Shown here: positions 10,975 to 22,319 of the stretch, in pieces
Layout: every line of letters starts with the position of its first letter
Position numbering within the stretch: the stretch's first letter is position 1
NCBI GenBank assembly: GCA_015680685.1
Contig: MNCI01000958.1
Coordinates: forward strand, 1-64,000
Source of the DNA: Gnetum montanum
Taxonomy: Eukaryota; Streptophyta; Gnetopsida; Gnetales; Gnetaceae
DNA length: 64,000 bases
Direction of reading: 5' to 3'
Program-made: the position numbers and the translations under genes
Notes under the pieces: generated by a model
The model's database searches: none
Seen by the model: the letters and a program-made list of their open reading frames with translations, nothing else
What the model was told of the DNA's origin: nothing

Positions 10975-12419
10975 TGGTGGCCATCTCCCCCACAATTGAG
11001 TTGGAGGGAGGAGATTCGAAATAGTAAGCAAGGTTGTCCACCAATAGAGGTAGTATGGATACTAGCTGTTATAGGCTCATGGAAAGGTTTGGTTTGTTGG
11101 ATGTTGACCAACAATTTCTTATTCAGGCTCTCAATTTTGTAAATCATCATGGCTCCTAAAGAAAAGTTTCATGAATAATATAAGGTCCTTCCCACAATGT
11201 TTGAAATTTAGTGTGTTGTGGCACGTGTGTGAAGTTCCAATAAAGAACCTTATCTCCCGGTTGGTACTAAACTTTTCTAATTTTCATGTCATGACATCAT
11301 TTATTAAAATCCTTGTGCAATTCATTAGATGACAGGGTAATTAATCGGTTCTCATCTAGCAAGTTAAAGTTCATTAACCATTCTTGGAGAGTACAGAGTT
11401 TTGCTGGATTAAGGTCAAGGTTGAGATCACATGCCATAGATAGTATATGAAGTTCTGCTTGAATAGGAAGCATTGGGAGTTTTCCACACACTAACTCATA
11501 GGGAGAGTAGCCTATAGGAAGTTTTCATGTGGAGTGGTATGCCCAAAGAGCATTGTTCAATTTTGTGCTCCAGTCTCGCCTATATTTGCTAATGGTTCTT
11601 GTCAATATTTTCGTAATCTCCCTATTGGTTACTTTGGCTTGACCATACACTGAAGGGTGGTATGGTGTAGTTAGTTTGTGTTCAACTCCTAAGTGTTACA
11701 TCAATTTTCGAAAATTTGCACCTATAAAATGTGTGCCATTGTCAGAAATAAGTGCACGAGGCACGCCAAACCTGTTAACAATTTGTTGTTGAACAAATTT
11801 TTTAGTGGTAGATGATGTACAATCCGTAACAGTGGCTGCTTCTACCCATTTTGTGAAATAGTCAACCTCAACAACAATGGAGGCTTTTCCATTGGACATT
11901 AGTGTAATAGGCCCCATAAAATTAATTTCCCATATGTCGAAGAGTTCTAAATGTTGAATCCATTTTTGTGGACCCTCTATCCTAGTAGTCATTCCCCCAT
12001 CATGTTGGCAACACTCACAAGATTGGAAAAAATGATGAGCATCCAGGAACAATGTAGGCCAATAATATCCTACAAGCAAGATTTTAATGGTTATTCATCT
12101 CCAAGCATAATGACCCCCACAAGGGCCCTCATGAGCATCTTGGAGAACTCGTAATTGATCTACATTGGTAACACACCATCAAACCAAGCCATCGGGACAT
12201 ACCTTATAAAGGTGTCCATTGATTTCCATGAAATATTTGGTTCGGTGAAGAAACTATTGTTTCTTTTTAGCATCCAGCTCTTGCGGTGTTTCTTGTATAA
12301 GGAGATAGGTAAGAATCCTACTATACCAATTTATTTCCATGGTTAATTGATTATTTACTACACCTACAAAGAGGTATTCATTAGGAAAGTGATCAAAAAG
12401 TAGATATTCATCCTCTTTG
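10975..12419 (-). pseudogene. Integrase of element A (decayed)
   Basis: Reverse strand. The zinc-binding domain shows HEGPCGGHY and SCECCQ (HHCC residues present). The core reads IWEINFMGPI (Asn where the first catalytic Asp is expected), ALISDNGTHFIGA (second Asp intact) and GQAKVTNREI (Lys in place of the final Glu). The C-terminal part has DWSTKLNNALWAYHST and LWEGPYIIHETF. The longest open piece is 11696-12079. With two of the three catalytic residues changed, and stops present, it is dead. Confidence 0.87.
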
Positions 12420-12849
12420 TTGTTCCATCTTAACCAAGATAAATGATCAGCAAAAATGTTCTTAGTGCCTTTACGATCTATCATCATAAGATCAAACTAT
12501 TGTAAGATTACGAGCCATCATATGATGCGAGGGCTCACCGTTGGTTTATTCAGTAGGAACCAAATTGCATTATGGTTTGTATGTACAAATACCTTATAGC
12601 CCAATACATAGTGCCTAAAATTATCTAGTGCAAACACCACAGCCATTAATTCCTTTTCCATTATGATGTAGTTGTGTTTTCCATAAGAAATACTCCTACT
12701 TGCACAATGGATGCAATAAGGATGTTTTTGGTCATCTAACTATGTAAGTATGGCTCCTAAAGCATAGTTGGATGTGTCAGTCATGATGTGGAATGGTTTG
12801 AACTAGTTAGGAGCTTCTAGAATAGGTGTTTCTACAAGCTTCTATTTTA
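12420..12849 (-). pseudogene. RNase H of element A (decayed)
   Basis: Reverse strand, following RT directly as in all Ty3/gypsy pol. Motifs: IMTDTSNYALGAILT (first catalytic Asp), EKELMAVVFALDNFRHYVLGYKV (Glu), VHTNHNAIWFL (Asp to Asn) and the C-terminal NIFADHLSWLRWNNKED. The Asp-to-Asn change and several stops make it inactive. Confidence 0.82.
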
Positions 12850-13690
12850 GAGTTTGAAAAGCTAACTCACATTCTCTGGTCCATTCAAAAGGTATGTCCT
12901 TTTTCATTCATTCAACCAATGGTTTTGCAACCCTTGAAAAGTTCTCTATGAATCTTCTAAAATAGCCAGTGTGTCTAAGGAATGATCGGATGTCTTTTAC
13001 CATTTTAGGTTAGCGTGTGATTCCTTGGATGACTTTGATCTTTTTGGGGTCTACCTCTATACCTGTTTGTGAAATCTTATGTCCTAATGCTACGCCTTAT
13101 TGGACCATTAAATGGCTTTTTTTCCAGTTGAGCCTTAAATTGGTTTCAACACACCACTTTAGTACTTGCTCTAATCAGTCCAAGGCTTGATCAAAGTTCT
13201 CTCTATAGGTGGAGAATTCATCCATGAAGATCTCCACACCATTTCCTATTTGTTGCTAGAACATACTTAGAACCAAACATTGAAATGTTGCAGGAGCATT
13301 GCATAAGCCAAACAACATATGTTTGTATGTAAATGTGCCCCAAGGACTTGTGAACGTGGTCTTGGCTTGGTCTTCTGGTGCTATTTGGATTTGGTTGTAT
13401 CCATTGTATCCATCCATAAAACTATAATAGTGATGCCTTACAATGGTGTCTAAGACTTGGTCAATGAATGGCAATAGAAAGTGATCTTTGAATGTTACCA
13501 TGTTTAGTAGCCTAAAGTCTATACAAACCCTCCATTTACCTCCCTTTTTTGGCATAATAGCTCATGGACTAACCCATTCGCTATCAGCAATGGGGTAGAT
13601 GAACCCATCTTTTAGAAGTTGTTCAATTTCTTCTTTAACTACTTGCTTCAGCTTTGGGTTCAATAGCCTTTGCGGTTGTCATCGAGGCTT
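12850..13690 (-). pseudogene. Reverse transcriptase of element A (decayed)
   Basis: Reverse strand. Recognisable RT blocks: WRVCIDFRLLNMVTFKDHF, FMDGYNGYNQIQIAPEDQ, KTTFTSPWGTFTY and LCNAPATFQ. The catalytic box reads FMDEFSTY near 13225-13205, so the second Asp of the usual FMDDF is replaced by Glu. Stops occur before the first block and after LVLSMF. The longest open piece is 13256-13555. It is not functional. Confidence 0.88.
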
Positions 13691-14147
13691 CATGGGGTTA
13701 GTGTAAATCCTATGTTGGCATATCCTAGGATCTATTCCAGTTAATTTGAAATATGACCAAGCAAAGACTTTCAACCATTTGTTCACCATTTTTAGTAGTC
13801 TCTCTTTTTTTTGAGGAGCGAGCCTAGCATTAATAATCACTGGTTTTCCATTTTAACTCTAGGGGCTCTTGCTTAAAGTTGTCAAGTATTTCCAACTTCC
13901 ACCAGTTGATATTTTTAATGTCAAAACTTGGAAGTTGGTGATGGGCTTGCTCTAATGTGTTTATGCTATTGATATAAGCGCAAGTCAAACCCTTAGTTGG
14001 TTCCATGCATATAGTTGAGTTGCTCTCTTGGTCAGCTATCAGCCACTAGGTGTCTTCATGTCTTGTGGCTACTGCATATAGGCATCTTTGTATGTTAGTT
14101 ACTTGTGCACACTAGTTGCATGCAGGCATTGTTAAACGTTGTACAAA

Positions 14148-14545
14148 CTAGAACTTCTGCACACAACTACACCCTGTGTCACTATATGTGATGCATGGAA
14201 CTTTCTTTTTCTTGATCTTTTCAAATGTATTTTCCTTTGATATCTTTAAGGAAAGATCACGTATTCCTAGGCATGCATTGATTGTGCTTAGCCATGCTCT
14301 TCCCATTATGATTGGGAAGTCCCCCTTACAGTTGTTGACTTGAATCACTAAGAAGTCAGCTGGATATGACCATCCACAAACAGTGGTAACAATGTCCTCC
14401 ACTAGTCCTAATGGGATAGTGATGGACTGGTCAGCTAGCTCTAAACAAATGTTACTCTTTTTTAGTGGAGGCAGGTTCTAGGCTTTGTACATTTCTTGAG
14501 AGATTAAGTTGACACTAGAACCTGAATCCAAAAGATCTTTGCAAG
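14148..14545 (-). pseudogene. Aspartic protease region of element A
   Basis: Reverse strand. The retropepsin active site reads LLDSGSSVNLIS near 14535-14500, with the catalytic Asp-Ser-Gly intact. It is followed by VEDIVTTVCGWSYPADFLVI, a flap-like segment, and IIMGRAWLSTINA, the conserved second half seen in Athila-type proteases. It would cleave the Gag-Pol polyprotein. A stop lies just after the active-site block (MYKA stop NLPP), so it is inactive. Confidence 0.82.
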
Positions 14546-17183
14546 GTTCATTTCCAATGATTTGTAAATATATAAGAGGACTCCTAGGATCGAAGAATTT
14601 CCTAGGAAGAGGACCAGCCTTAATCCAATCGGTAATGGCATGTGTCAACATGACCTATGCATTGAATGTGACCTTTGGTTTGAAGGGAGTTTCGAAGTTT
14701 CGTATGATGGTGACGCCTTTGAAGAGTTAGCTTCTTGTGACTATAAGGAATTGGTTGGACTATTGGTCCTAAAGAAATGTCTCTTCTTTGTGCGATTGTT
14801 TTAACCAATGGTAGGGTGAGGATTAATAACCCTTGTAGTGTTACATTGTTGTGGCTAGGTAGGGAACTCACCCTGCATGGCTAGAGCAAGTGGTAATGGA
14901 GTTAAGGGTGGAAGAGATGTAACCAGATGAGAAGAATAGTATGTTTGTGGAACATCTCCCCTAGGAAAAGGAGTTCTATAATACTCATGGGTCTGGTAGT
15001 GAGGTTGGGGATCAACGTGACTAGTAGAGTCACATGGAGAGATTGGTTGTTGCACGTAGTATCCATACGGGTCAGATTAATGGTAAGAGTACCATTAATG
15101 TGGTGGTGGCATTCCCCATGATTGTGGGTGCTACCATTTTTGATACTACTCATTTGGTTGTCGTGGGGTTCCACTTGGATAATACATCAAGGATTGGTGG
15201 AACTACCTTGGGTTACCTTGGGGATAAGGTAACCTTCGACGTGTTTGCCTTCTGTTTAATCATGGGTTGAGTGCATACACCCCAGACTCCTACATATGTG
15301 AGATTACAGGGCAACATCCCTTAGGATGGTCATATTGGCATATCTCACATCCACCATCATTGTCTGTATCTAAATTCACAACCTCTTCAATGATGGCAAC
15401 TTTGCCCTTACCTTTGTTACGTGCATATTCAGCTTCTTTCTTTTTTCTCCTTTCTTGATCACTACCTTCCTTTCTAGACTCCTATACTATTTTGAGAACT
15501 ATTTGAAATCTATTATCTAGGGAGTCCCACATTTGATCCACCTTTGTCAATACTTTTGATGCAAGTTTTTGAATGGGCAAGGTTTTCCTATTCACCATCT
15601 CTTCAAGTGGTGACTCTTCTTCATCCTCACAAAATTTGACTCCCTAATTTCAAAGGGAAGGATCTCTATTATATTTTTCCACTCTCTCCTTTCCGTAACT
15701 CACCTTCCTCTTTAGCAACTTACTCCAAAAATCTTTGTACTTGATGAGCCCTAACCTTAGATAGCCTTTCTTGGGCATAAGTCCCATGGGTTCTTTGTGT
15801 TTCATGCCTAAGACCATCTACAAGATGGCATAGTTGTTCCCTTTGCAAGTAACCATGGCCTGGGCAACGATGTAATAGTGCATAATATCAGCCCATGGCA
15901 GCATCCAAGGGTTCATGTCTTCCTTGTTTCCATCCTTGGATTTGCTTTTGCAGGTTGGACACTTAGGAGTACGTTTGATACTTATCATTGAACAATTCTA
16001 ACATGGTACTCCATCGGCGAATAGACTCTGGTTCTAAGAATCAGTACCAACTTTCCGCTTTCTTGATCAATGTCCATGGAAACAACTTGAGTTTTTGCCA
16101 CTCATTTTCCATGTTTTGCAAGGCACATGCATCATGAAAATCTTGCAAATGATTTTGAGGATCAACGTTGTATCCCCCTTCAAATCGTGGGATATTTTTC
16201 ATGTCCAATCTTTTGATCCCACTATCTTTTTGGTACCTTGTTGGGATTCTAACAACCTCAGTTATATCTAGCATACTTTGAGTAGTGAGTAGGGGTTCAT
16301 TGTGATCATACTGTCTATGATATCTACGATGCCTATGTTGTTCCCTACTCTCTCTCCTTTTATGATGAGTTTCTCTAGAATTCCCTCGTCCCCTTTGTTG
16401 ACTACCTTATCTATGATTTCTATTTCACTTACCATTATCCTCAGGGTCTTTCTCCTTGTGACTGCATCCAAATCCTAAAGGAGAGGATGAAGGAGATGAT
16501 GAAGGTGAAGAAGAAGGAGGACCATCACCATGATGGTGCCTGCTTCCTTCTCTTCGATGGTCACAACCTAGATCATGATTACGATCAGAATGTCCATCTT
16601 TATCATGTGTTTGTGTTCCTGTTTTAGATCCTTTGTGTCTGTCAGTACCAAAATCTAGGTTATGGATAGTGGAGTGAAGATTCTGATACACCACCCCTTG
16701 ACCGAAGTCAATGAGAGGAACATCATTGTGTGGGAGAATTTCTGAGGTAGGTTCACCACCCTCATTTTTACTTATGACATATGGGACATTCTGAGACAAC
16801 TTTCCCTTCATGGATTCATGACATCTCTCCTGTTGTAGATCCCTTTGACATTGTGCCTCCGTGGGTCGATACTCTCTCGACTCATAATCATGCACAACGT
16901 ACTCTGCCTGTAAGAGCTGCATCCCAATTCATGTGAGATCATGAAGAAGCATGCCTAGGACTGAGCGATTGGGAGGTAACACTATGTTACCTTCTAAATC
17001 ATGTCAACGCAGTTGTTCATCCTAGTGAAGGATAAAGGTAAAGTTTGGTATATACTCATCAGGATGAATGTAAACCATAGGAAACTATTGAGGGACTAGA
17101 GGATTATCATGTGTACTACACCTCCGATTGTTCCTTGTATCAAACCTAGGTAGTGAAACACTCTCGTAAGAAGAAGGAGACAT
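14546..17183 (-). pseudogene. gag of element A (decayed)
   Basis: Reverse strand; the start at 17183 (MSPSSYESV) lies about 120 bases after the primer-binding site. In order: an N-terminal part with YIHPDEYIPNFTFILH; a His/Asp/Ser-rich low-complexity stretch near 16690-16470 (GSRHHHGDG then repeated SSSP); a retrotransposon gag (capsid-like) domain near 16270-15700 with NEWQKLKLFPWTLIKKAESW, QIQGWKQG and YYALLHRC; a Lys/Glu-rich segment; the motif HPKGCCPVISH near 15330-15295; and a Tyr/Pro/Ser/Gln-rich tail to about 14880. No CCHC knuckle is visible. At least several stops and frame shifts break it. Confidence 0.85.
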
Positions 17184-17300
17184 AATTGTCTATTCAATGT
17201 GTAATACTTTTTTGTTTCACTGATTGTAAGATAACCAATCCTAAGGGTTTGTCCCAATGATGTGAAGATTTCCTAAGTTCTAGCTAGCACACAATCAACA

Positions 17301-17321
17301 AAGTCCCCAGCAATGGTACCA
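17301..17321 (-). promoter_or_regulatory. Primer-binding site of element A
   Basis: On the reverse strand it reads TGGTACCATTGCTGGGGACTT, one base after the LTR. It is close to the tRNA-Asp-type site of element B (TGGAGCCGTTGCCGGGGACT). Confidence 0.75.
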
Positions 17322-17322
17322 A

Positions 17323-18142
17323 TGATGAGAGGCGAGGTATCCCTACGCTCAACCATACGAATACAAGCATACATGCACAATCTAGGTGAATTCCAAGGAC
17401 TAAGTGCTTATGCGCCTTTATAGAACCTAGACGGGTTAGTCAATCATTGTCTTCCCAAGCTTACTTGTATAGCACGATTGTATGGTTAAGTAAACTTGAG
17501 GTATATGATTTTTTAATATATTTTTATGTTTTATGTCCTGGTGCTATAAAGGGAGAAGTGAACTAATTAAGTAACCACTTTAATTTAACTAATCAACTAT
17601 GCTCTAATTAGTCCTAACACCAGCATCCATTCTCACTTGCCGTCAACATTCTAAACTGATGCAACACTATTGGGATCACCAAACGCTAATTGTTACTAGG
17701 TTACCAAGTGTTCCACGCATGCTCAAAGTGGTCGTACTAAGTGTGCTTACTTGGGAGAGTTAACAAGGTGAGAGAGAGAACGTTAATTAACTAAGGAAAG
17801 TATTAAATAACTATAAATAACATTAAATAAGTTATCCTAACTACTGCAAGGTTTATCACAAAGTTTTCTTTATTTTCAGCCACAAGGTATGTTCAGGTAC
17901 ACAATGCTCGAATAAAGATCCATTTGCTTTATGACTCATACTACGAGCACTCAGAAATAATTCTAACTCTAAGAAGGGAAAAAGGCAAGAGTTCGAGTAA
18001 GTGACTAAGATTAATGAACTAACTATTGCCAAACTAAGTGCACTCACCTCTTATTTATAGGTGACAAGACATGCCCTGCTATCGGATGTCTAATATCACT
18101 TAGATGGATCCAATATCGTGGCCCCGATATCGTGGCTCGTCA
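17323..18142 (-). repeat. 5' LTR of element A (820 bp)
   Basis: On the reverse strand it begins TGACGAGCCACGATATCGGGG and ends CTCATCA. It aligns throughout with 8291-9099. The polyadenylation-like AATAAAG region lies near 17875 and GATATC motifs lie in the U3. Confidence 0.93.
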
Positions 18143-18147
18143 GTAGG
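18143..18147. repeat. Target-site duplication of element A, right copy
   Basis: GTAGG immediately after the terminus CTCGTCA at 18142. It pairs with 8286-8290. Confidence 0.9.
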
Positions 18148-18909
18148 TATAGGTTTAGAACTATTTCTTTGAAGTTTTTCCATTATTATTCATCCTACAA
18201 TTTCATCAAATTTTAATGATGTACTAGTGTTGGTAAAATTATGAGTAATATTATCCTATGATTCAGGAAGAGATTTCAACAAAGTAATGCATTGAACCTA
18301 TTTTTCTATATTACTACCTACTGATTGTAATTAACTTACTATCATATTAAAAGTAATAAGATGAGAAGCAATAGTTGCATTATCAAATATCTTAAGCAAG
18401 AATAGTTATCTTCTAAGATGCACTCTGTTTGAATGGGAAGTGGATTGATAGATTTTACCAATAGTATCTTATAGACCTTTTGTAGTCTTATCACCTTTTA
18501 AATTTATAAGAACGAAGTTTAAGATACCTATCCAAATTATACCAAGAGTCAATTGATCTAGATGAGCCCACTTATCCTCCTTCACATCAAAAGGCTCGAT
18601 TCCAGTAATGCATGCATCTTGCTTCTTTTCAACCAAAAGATCTTCAATTCAAACCTTCCAAAGATCATATTTATCACCATCAAATATCTATTTCTTTAAT
18701 GTGTTTCAAACAACTTGTCATTTTAATTCACTTAATGAGGTAAGAGCCCTAGTAATCAAATCAACCTCATTTGATGTCAATTTACACCTTGATTAAGCAA
18801 AACAATAAGGCAACAAGTAATGGAAGTAGAAATTCAATCATGCAATTGGAAAAAATGTGCAAAGAGCACAACAAATTATCATGGGAAAGCATATAAAAAT
18901 GCTAACAAT
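18148..18909 (-). pseudogene. Copia gag (UBN2-type) fragment, decayed
   Basis: Reverse strand. Recognisable words include LLVEKKQDACITGIEPFDVK near 18635-18575, then ASHLITFNMIVSQLQSVGS and LLKSLPES, typical of the UBN2/DUF4219 gag domain of Ty1/copia elements. Stops and frame shifts break it. The C-terminal part with the zinc knuckle lies on the other side of element A at 8195, which shows that A inserted within gag. Confidence 0.78.
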
Positions 18910-18922
18910 GGCTCTAGTGCCT
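18910..18922 (-). promoter_or_regulatory. Primer-binding site of the copia element
   Basis: On the reverse strand it reads AGGCACTAGAGCC, followed by ATTGTTAGC. This resembles the initiator-Met primer site TGGTATCAGAGCC(ATGG) common in plant copia elements, with a few changes. Confidence 0.65.
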
Positions 18923-18923
18923 A

Positions 18924-19401
18924 ATAAACTTTAACTCCAACTAAGCATTACAAAAGAAAATAATACATTGAATGATAAAATACCTTGAAGAATTAATTCT
19001 TTACTCATTTTCTTGCTTGGTCACTAAATGCAACTTGATGCAACTTAATCCTTTAATGCATCTTCATTCTCTTATCCATCACTTATATAGTGGTTTATAT
19101 GCTAAACAAGAATGATGGTAAAAATACAAGTCAAAGCATTACACATACTTAAGATGGATGATTGCCACCAATATATAGAACATTTATCATCTACAGTTAC
19201 AATTTCGACAACCATTACAAAAATTATTCCAAGTTAGTTGCTTAAATAAGCAATGACTATTATATTTATGTTTCAAATATATTTTATTTAGTATTTTATC
19301 ATTCTAAAGTAGTTAAAAAAGAATAGGACATGAGAATTTTCAGACACTATTGTAGATCTCTATTGGGAAAAATTTATAAAATGACATGCAAATACCCAAC
19401 A
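18924..19401 (-). repeat. 5' LTR of the copia element (about 478 bp)
   Basis: On the reverse strand it begins TGTTGGGTATTTGC, the usual TGTTGGG start, and ends just before the primer-binding site. A TATA box (CACTATATAAG) lies at about 19095-19081. The 3' terminus is uncertain by a few bases because its CA end is mutated. The 3' LTR is not in the window. Confidence 0.65.
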
Positions 19402-21261
19402 AGTTAATAGTAAAACAAGTTTCATACAAAAATCAACTCACCATGGATCATGGGGTCGTTGGGATGCCAAAGTTGAGTGTGGATTTATTTATAGTAATGG
19501 GAGTCATGTGCTACTCATAACCTCAAGGTGTGTATAGGCATGTAAATTTCATTATGTACTTTTATGTTTACATTGCAAACAACATTGGAATTTGAGACCT
19601 TTTTTACCCCAAAAACTCATACATAGAACATGCATGACTTAAGAATTCATGTTCATGTGAGTTTTCTCTTTATTTTAGCATAGAATACCTTAATTTTTCT
19701 TTATGATGTATTATCAAAATGTTAGAAGAATTGAAAGAGGTATCACTTTGATACTTTCAGATTTAGAAAAGCTACATTTAATTTTAAAATAAATAAAGGT
19801 ATATGTGAGAAAATAGGTGCACATTTACAATTGTTAAACTTTTTATTCCTTTTATTGAAATTTACTTACTTACATTAGCCAAGACCCTTTGGATTTTCAT
19901 AAGTTAATAATAATATATTTAATATTGATTTTCATTTATAATACAAAGTTCCCTAGTGTATCGCATCACATTTATGCTAAAAAACTTGTATCTTTTATTT
20001 TAGCTTTTAATAGTAATAATTTAAATTGTGTACACTAATGACAATTTTTAACAATATATAAATGTACTTTAGCATGTTTTTAAAGTTAAAGAGCATCTTG
20101 CAATTGGATAAGTGAAAAAAAAAAGTAGTAGATAAGTTGAGTATTGTTAAATAAAATTTCCTTCAACATTGGCTTAAAACCATCCAAATTCAAGTTACAT
20201 CAAAACCAAAAACTTCTTGCAAGTGGATAAGTGAAAAAAGCAGTACATGAATGAGTCTTCCATGTTACAAAGGGAATATCTAGGATCCTAAACTCCCAAA
20301 TGAGAGGGATGAATACCAATAGTAAAACCTTTATAAATCAAATGCCATAAAAATACTTATTTTTGAAGGAGTAAAACATTCCATATCTTTTGAATTAGGA
20401 ACTTTCATAATTGCACATTATGGTTGGCAATCCATAGATGTTTAAATCTTGAGCAAAAACTAGTATTAGAACTAATTATAGTATAAGCAATCTTACACCA
20501 AAACTAAATGATCATTAATCCAAGAGCCTAAAAGTCTACAATATTTAATAATATGATAAAAAAAGAATCTATAATAGCTTTGTCATTTTTTATCATAAAA
20601 AAAGAGTCATTTACATAATGCATAGATAATAATATAAAACATTGTTTTAAATAAAGATGCCTTATAACAAATTACATTGTTAATCTTTTTGAATAACATG
20701 ACGTAGAAAATTTGTAGCAAGGAAGAACAGATAGGATGCAAGAGGATAATGATGCCTTACTTAGTGCTCAAGTTTTAAGATTCAATAACTATGAGATAGC
20801 TAATTTACTTCTAAATTTTAAGAAAAACATATGCACAAATTTTAAGGTTTAAACTAATGCATGCAATAAATAATTTATTTTAAATAAAAGAATAGGTGAT
20901 CAATTTATTTTAAATAATGGATATGTTAATATTAATAGCCAAGAGGCAGCACCACTAGTGTTGTAAAATTAATTTGAAATATATTCATAAAAAAGAATAT
21001 TTAATGTATTTTTTATATTTTATGAAATGAAATAAAATGAAGCTTTATTACATTCAAAGTCCCATGGGATCTATTGGACACATATTATATTTTCATGAAA
21101 ACAAAAGATAAAACTCTATAAATTGACCAAGCACTAATGGTGTATCAAAAATAAATCATATAGGGTTTTTGCTATAACATTATAAGAATCTAAAATGGGT
21201 AGTCGTAGCACAAAAGAGAAACACATGTGACTCATTTTTAAGGGCTCATGATCTTCACAAT
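19402..21261. other. AT-rich stretch without recognisable gene
   Basis: This lies between the copia 5' LTR and element F. I see no long ORF and no recognisable domain or LTR terminus. A short imperfect direct repeat, CTTGCAATTGGATAAGTGAAAAAA, occurs near 20096-20121 and again near 20215-20239. It may be host intergenic DNA or an unrecognisable older element. Confidence 0.5.
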
Positions 21262-22128
21262 TGATGAGTCATAATGTATACAAGTTGTGTCAACTAGCAT
21301 GCGTCGACGCAACCCTATCGACAAATCCCCATTGACGCATGGTTGACACTAACACAAGTGAAGCCTATATAAATGTGTGCAACAACCACCTTTATGATAA
21401 AAAGTCCATAACATAGAGAAGCTCTTATAGTTTTATTTTTCTAGAGTTATAATATTTTCTCTCTGAGTGCCTACAATGTGAATTAAAGAGATTGTACGAA
21501 TCTTATTCAAACATCATGTACCTGAACACATTAGCATGAATGGTAATAAAGATGAGATTTCTGATATTCATTGCAACACTTGGAATAGTTTAATCTTTCT
21601 TACTTGCACTTTACTTTAAAGGAACTTTGCTTTCATGAGTTTAATTAGTTAAAATACTTAATCATAATAATATAAGTACAACAACTTTGAGCATAATGCA
21701 TTACCAGTTGGTAAACCTAGTAGTGGTCATTTGGTATGCCTAGTAATCACCACTGGGTAGCCTAGTAGCACTAATACTAGTGATGTATACATAGGTGGGA
21801 ATGACTACTTATGTTAGGATAGTTAATCACTAGAATAACTAAGTAGTTAGATAGTTAATCATTAAACCTTTATTTATGCACCTAGTCCTTAGGACAAGAA
21901 AATATATAAAACACTTACAAAAATAGACATCATAATCCTTAACTCACATTTAACCATATGTACTAAAAACACAAGTGTAAGCTAGAAAGACAACAATCAT
22001 ACACTCCATTAACTCACCATCTAAGACTATAGGCAAACTTAGGAACTAACTCTACAAAATTTGACCATATTGTTGGTACATGCTTATGATTTATATGGTT
22101 GGATGTAGGGAATACATGTTGCTCATTA
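21262..22128 (+). repeat. 5' LTR of element F (867 bp)
   Basis: It begins TGATGAGTCATAATG and ends GCTCATTA (mutated CTCATCA). The TATA box CCTATATAAATG lies near 21366-21377, preceded by GTCGACGCAACCC-type repeats. The first ~380 bases align with 57443-57770. Confidence 0.88.
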
Positions 22129-22129
22129 T

Positions 22130-22150
22130 TGGCATCATTTTTGGGAACTT
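22130..22150 (+). promoter_or_regulatory. Primer-binding site of element F
   Basis: TGGCATCATTTTTGGGAACTT starts two bases after the LTR end. It is a decayed form of the tRNA-Asp-type site. Confidence 0.6.
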
Positions 22151-22319
22151 AGCTTAGCTAAGTATGCTAAGTAGGAAAAGACTGTGAAGTTATACAAAGA
22201 TATTTTGGAGAACCTACAACAAACCACTATCATCTATTAAGGGAACAATTAAAGAAATAATAAAATACCAAAAAGCACAATATTTTTATCAATAACTAAT
22301 ACAAATTTTTCTTACAGGG

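Larger units (their letters stand above)
8291..18142 (-). mobile_element. Element A: structurally complete Athila-like Ty3/gypsy element
   Basis: A full element of 9852 bp on the reverse strand: 5' LTR 18142-17323, primer-binding site, gag, PR, RT, RH, IN, a 3' region of about 1.9 kb, polypurine tract, and 3' LTR 9099-8291, flanked by GTAGG. It sits within the gag of a copia element. A hand comparison of the first ~185 aligned LTR bases gave about 21 differences (roughly 11%), so the insertion is old. All genes carry stops. Confidence 0.95.
6332..19401 (-). mobile_element. Ty1/copia retrotransposon split by element A and cut by element 3
   Basis: Read on the reverse strand: 5' LTR (19401-18924), initiator-Met-type primer-binding site, gag (18909-18148), insertion of element A, zinc knuckle, protease, integrase, and the start of reverse transcriptase ending at 6332 where element 3 inserted. 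The order gag-PR-IN-RT identifies copia rather than gypsy. The remaining RT, RNase H and 3' LTR should lie beyond element 3, off the left edge. It is probably among the oldest insertions here. Confidence 0.85.
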
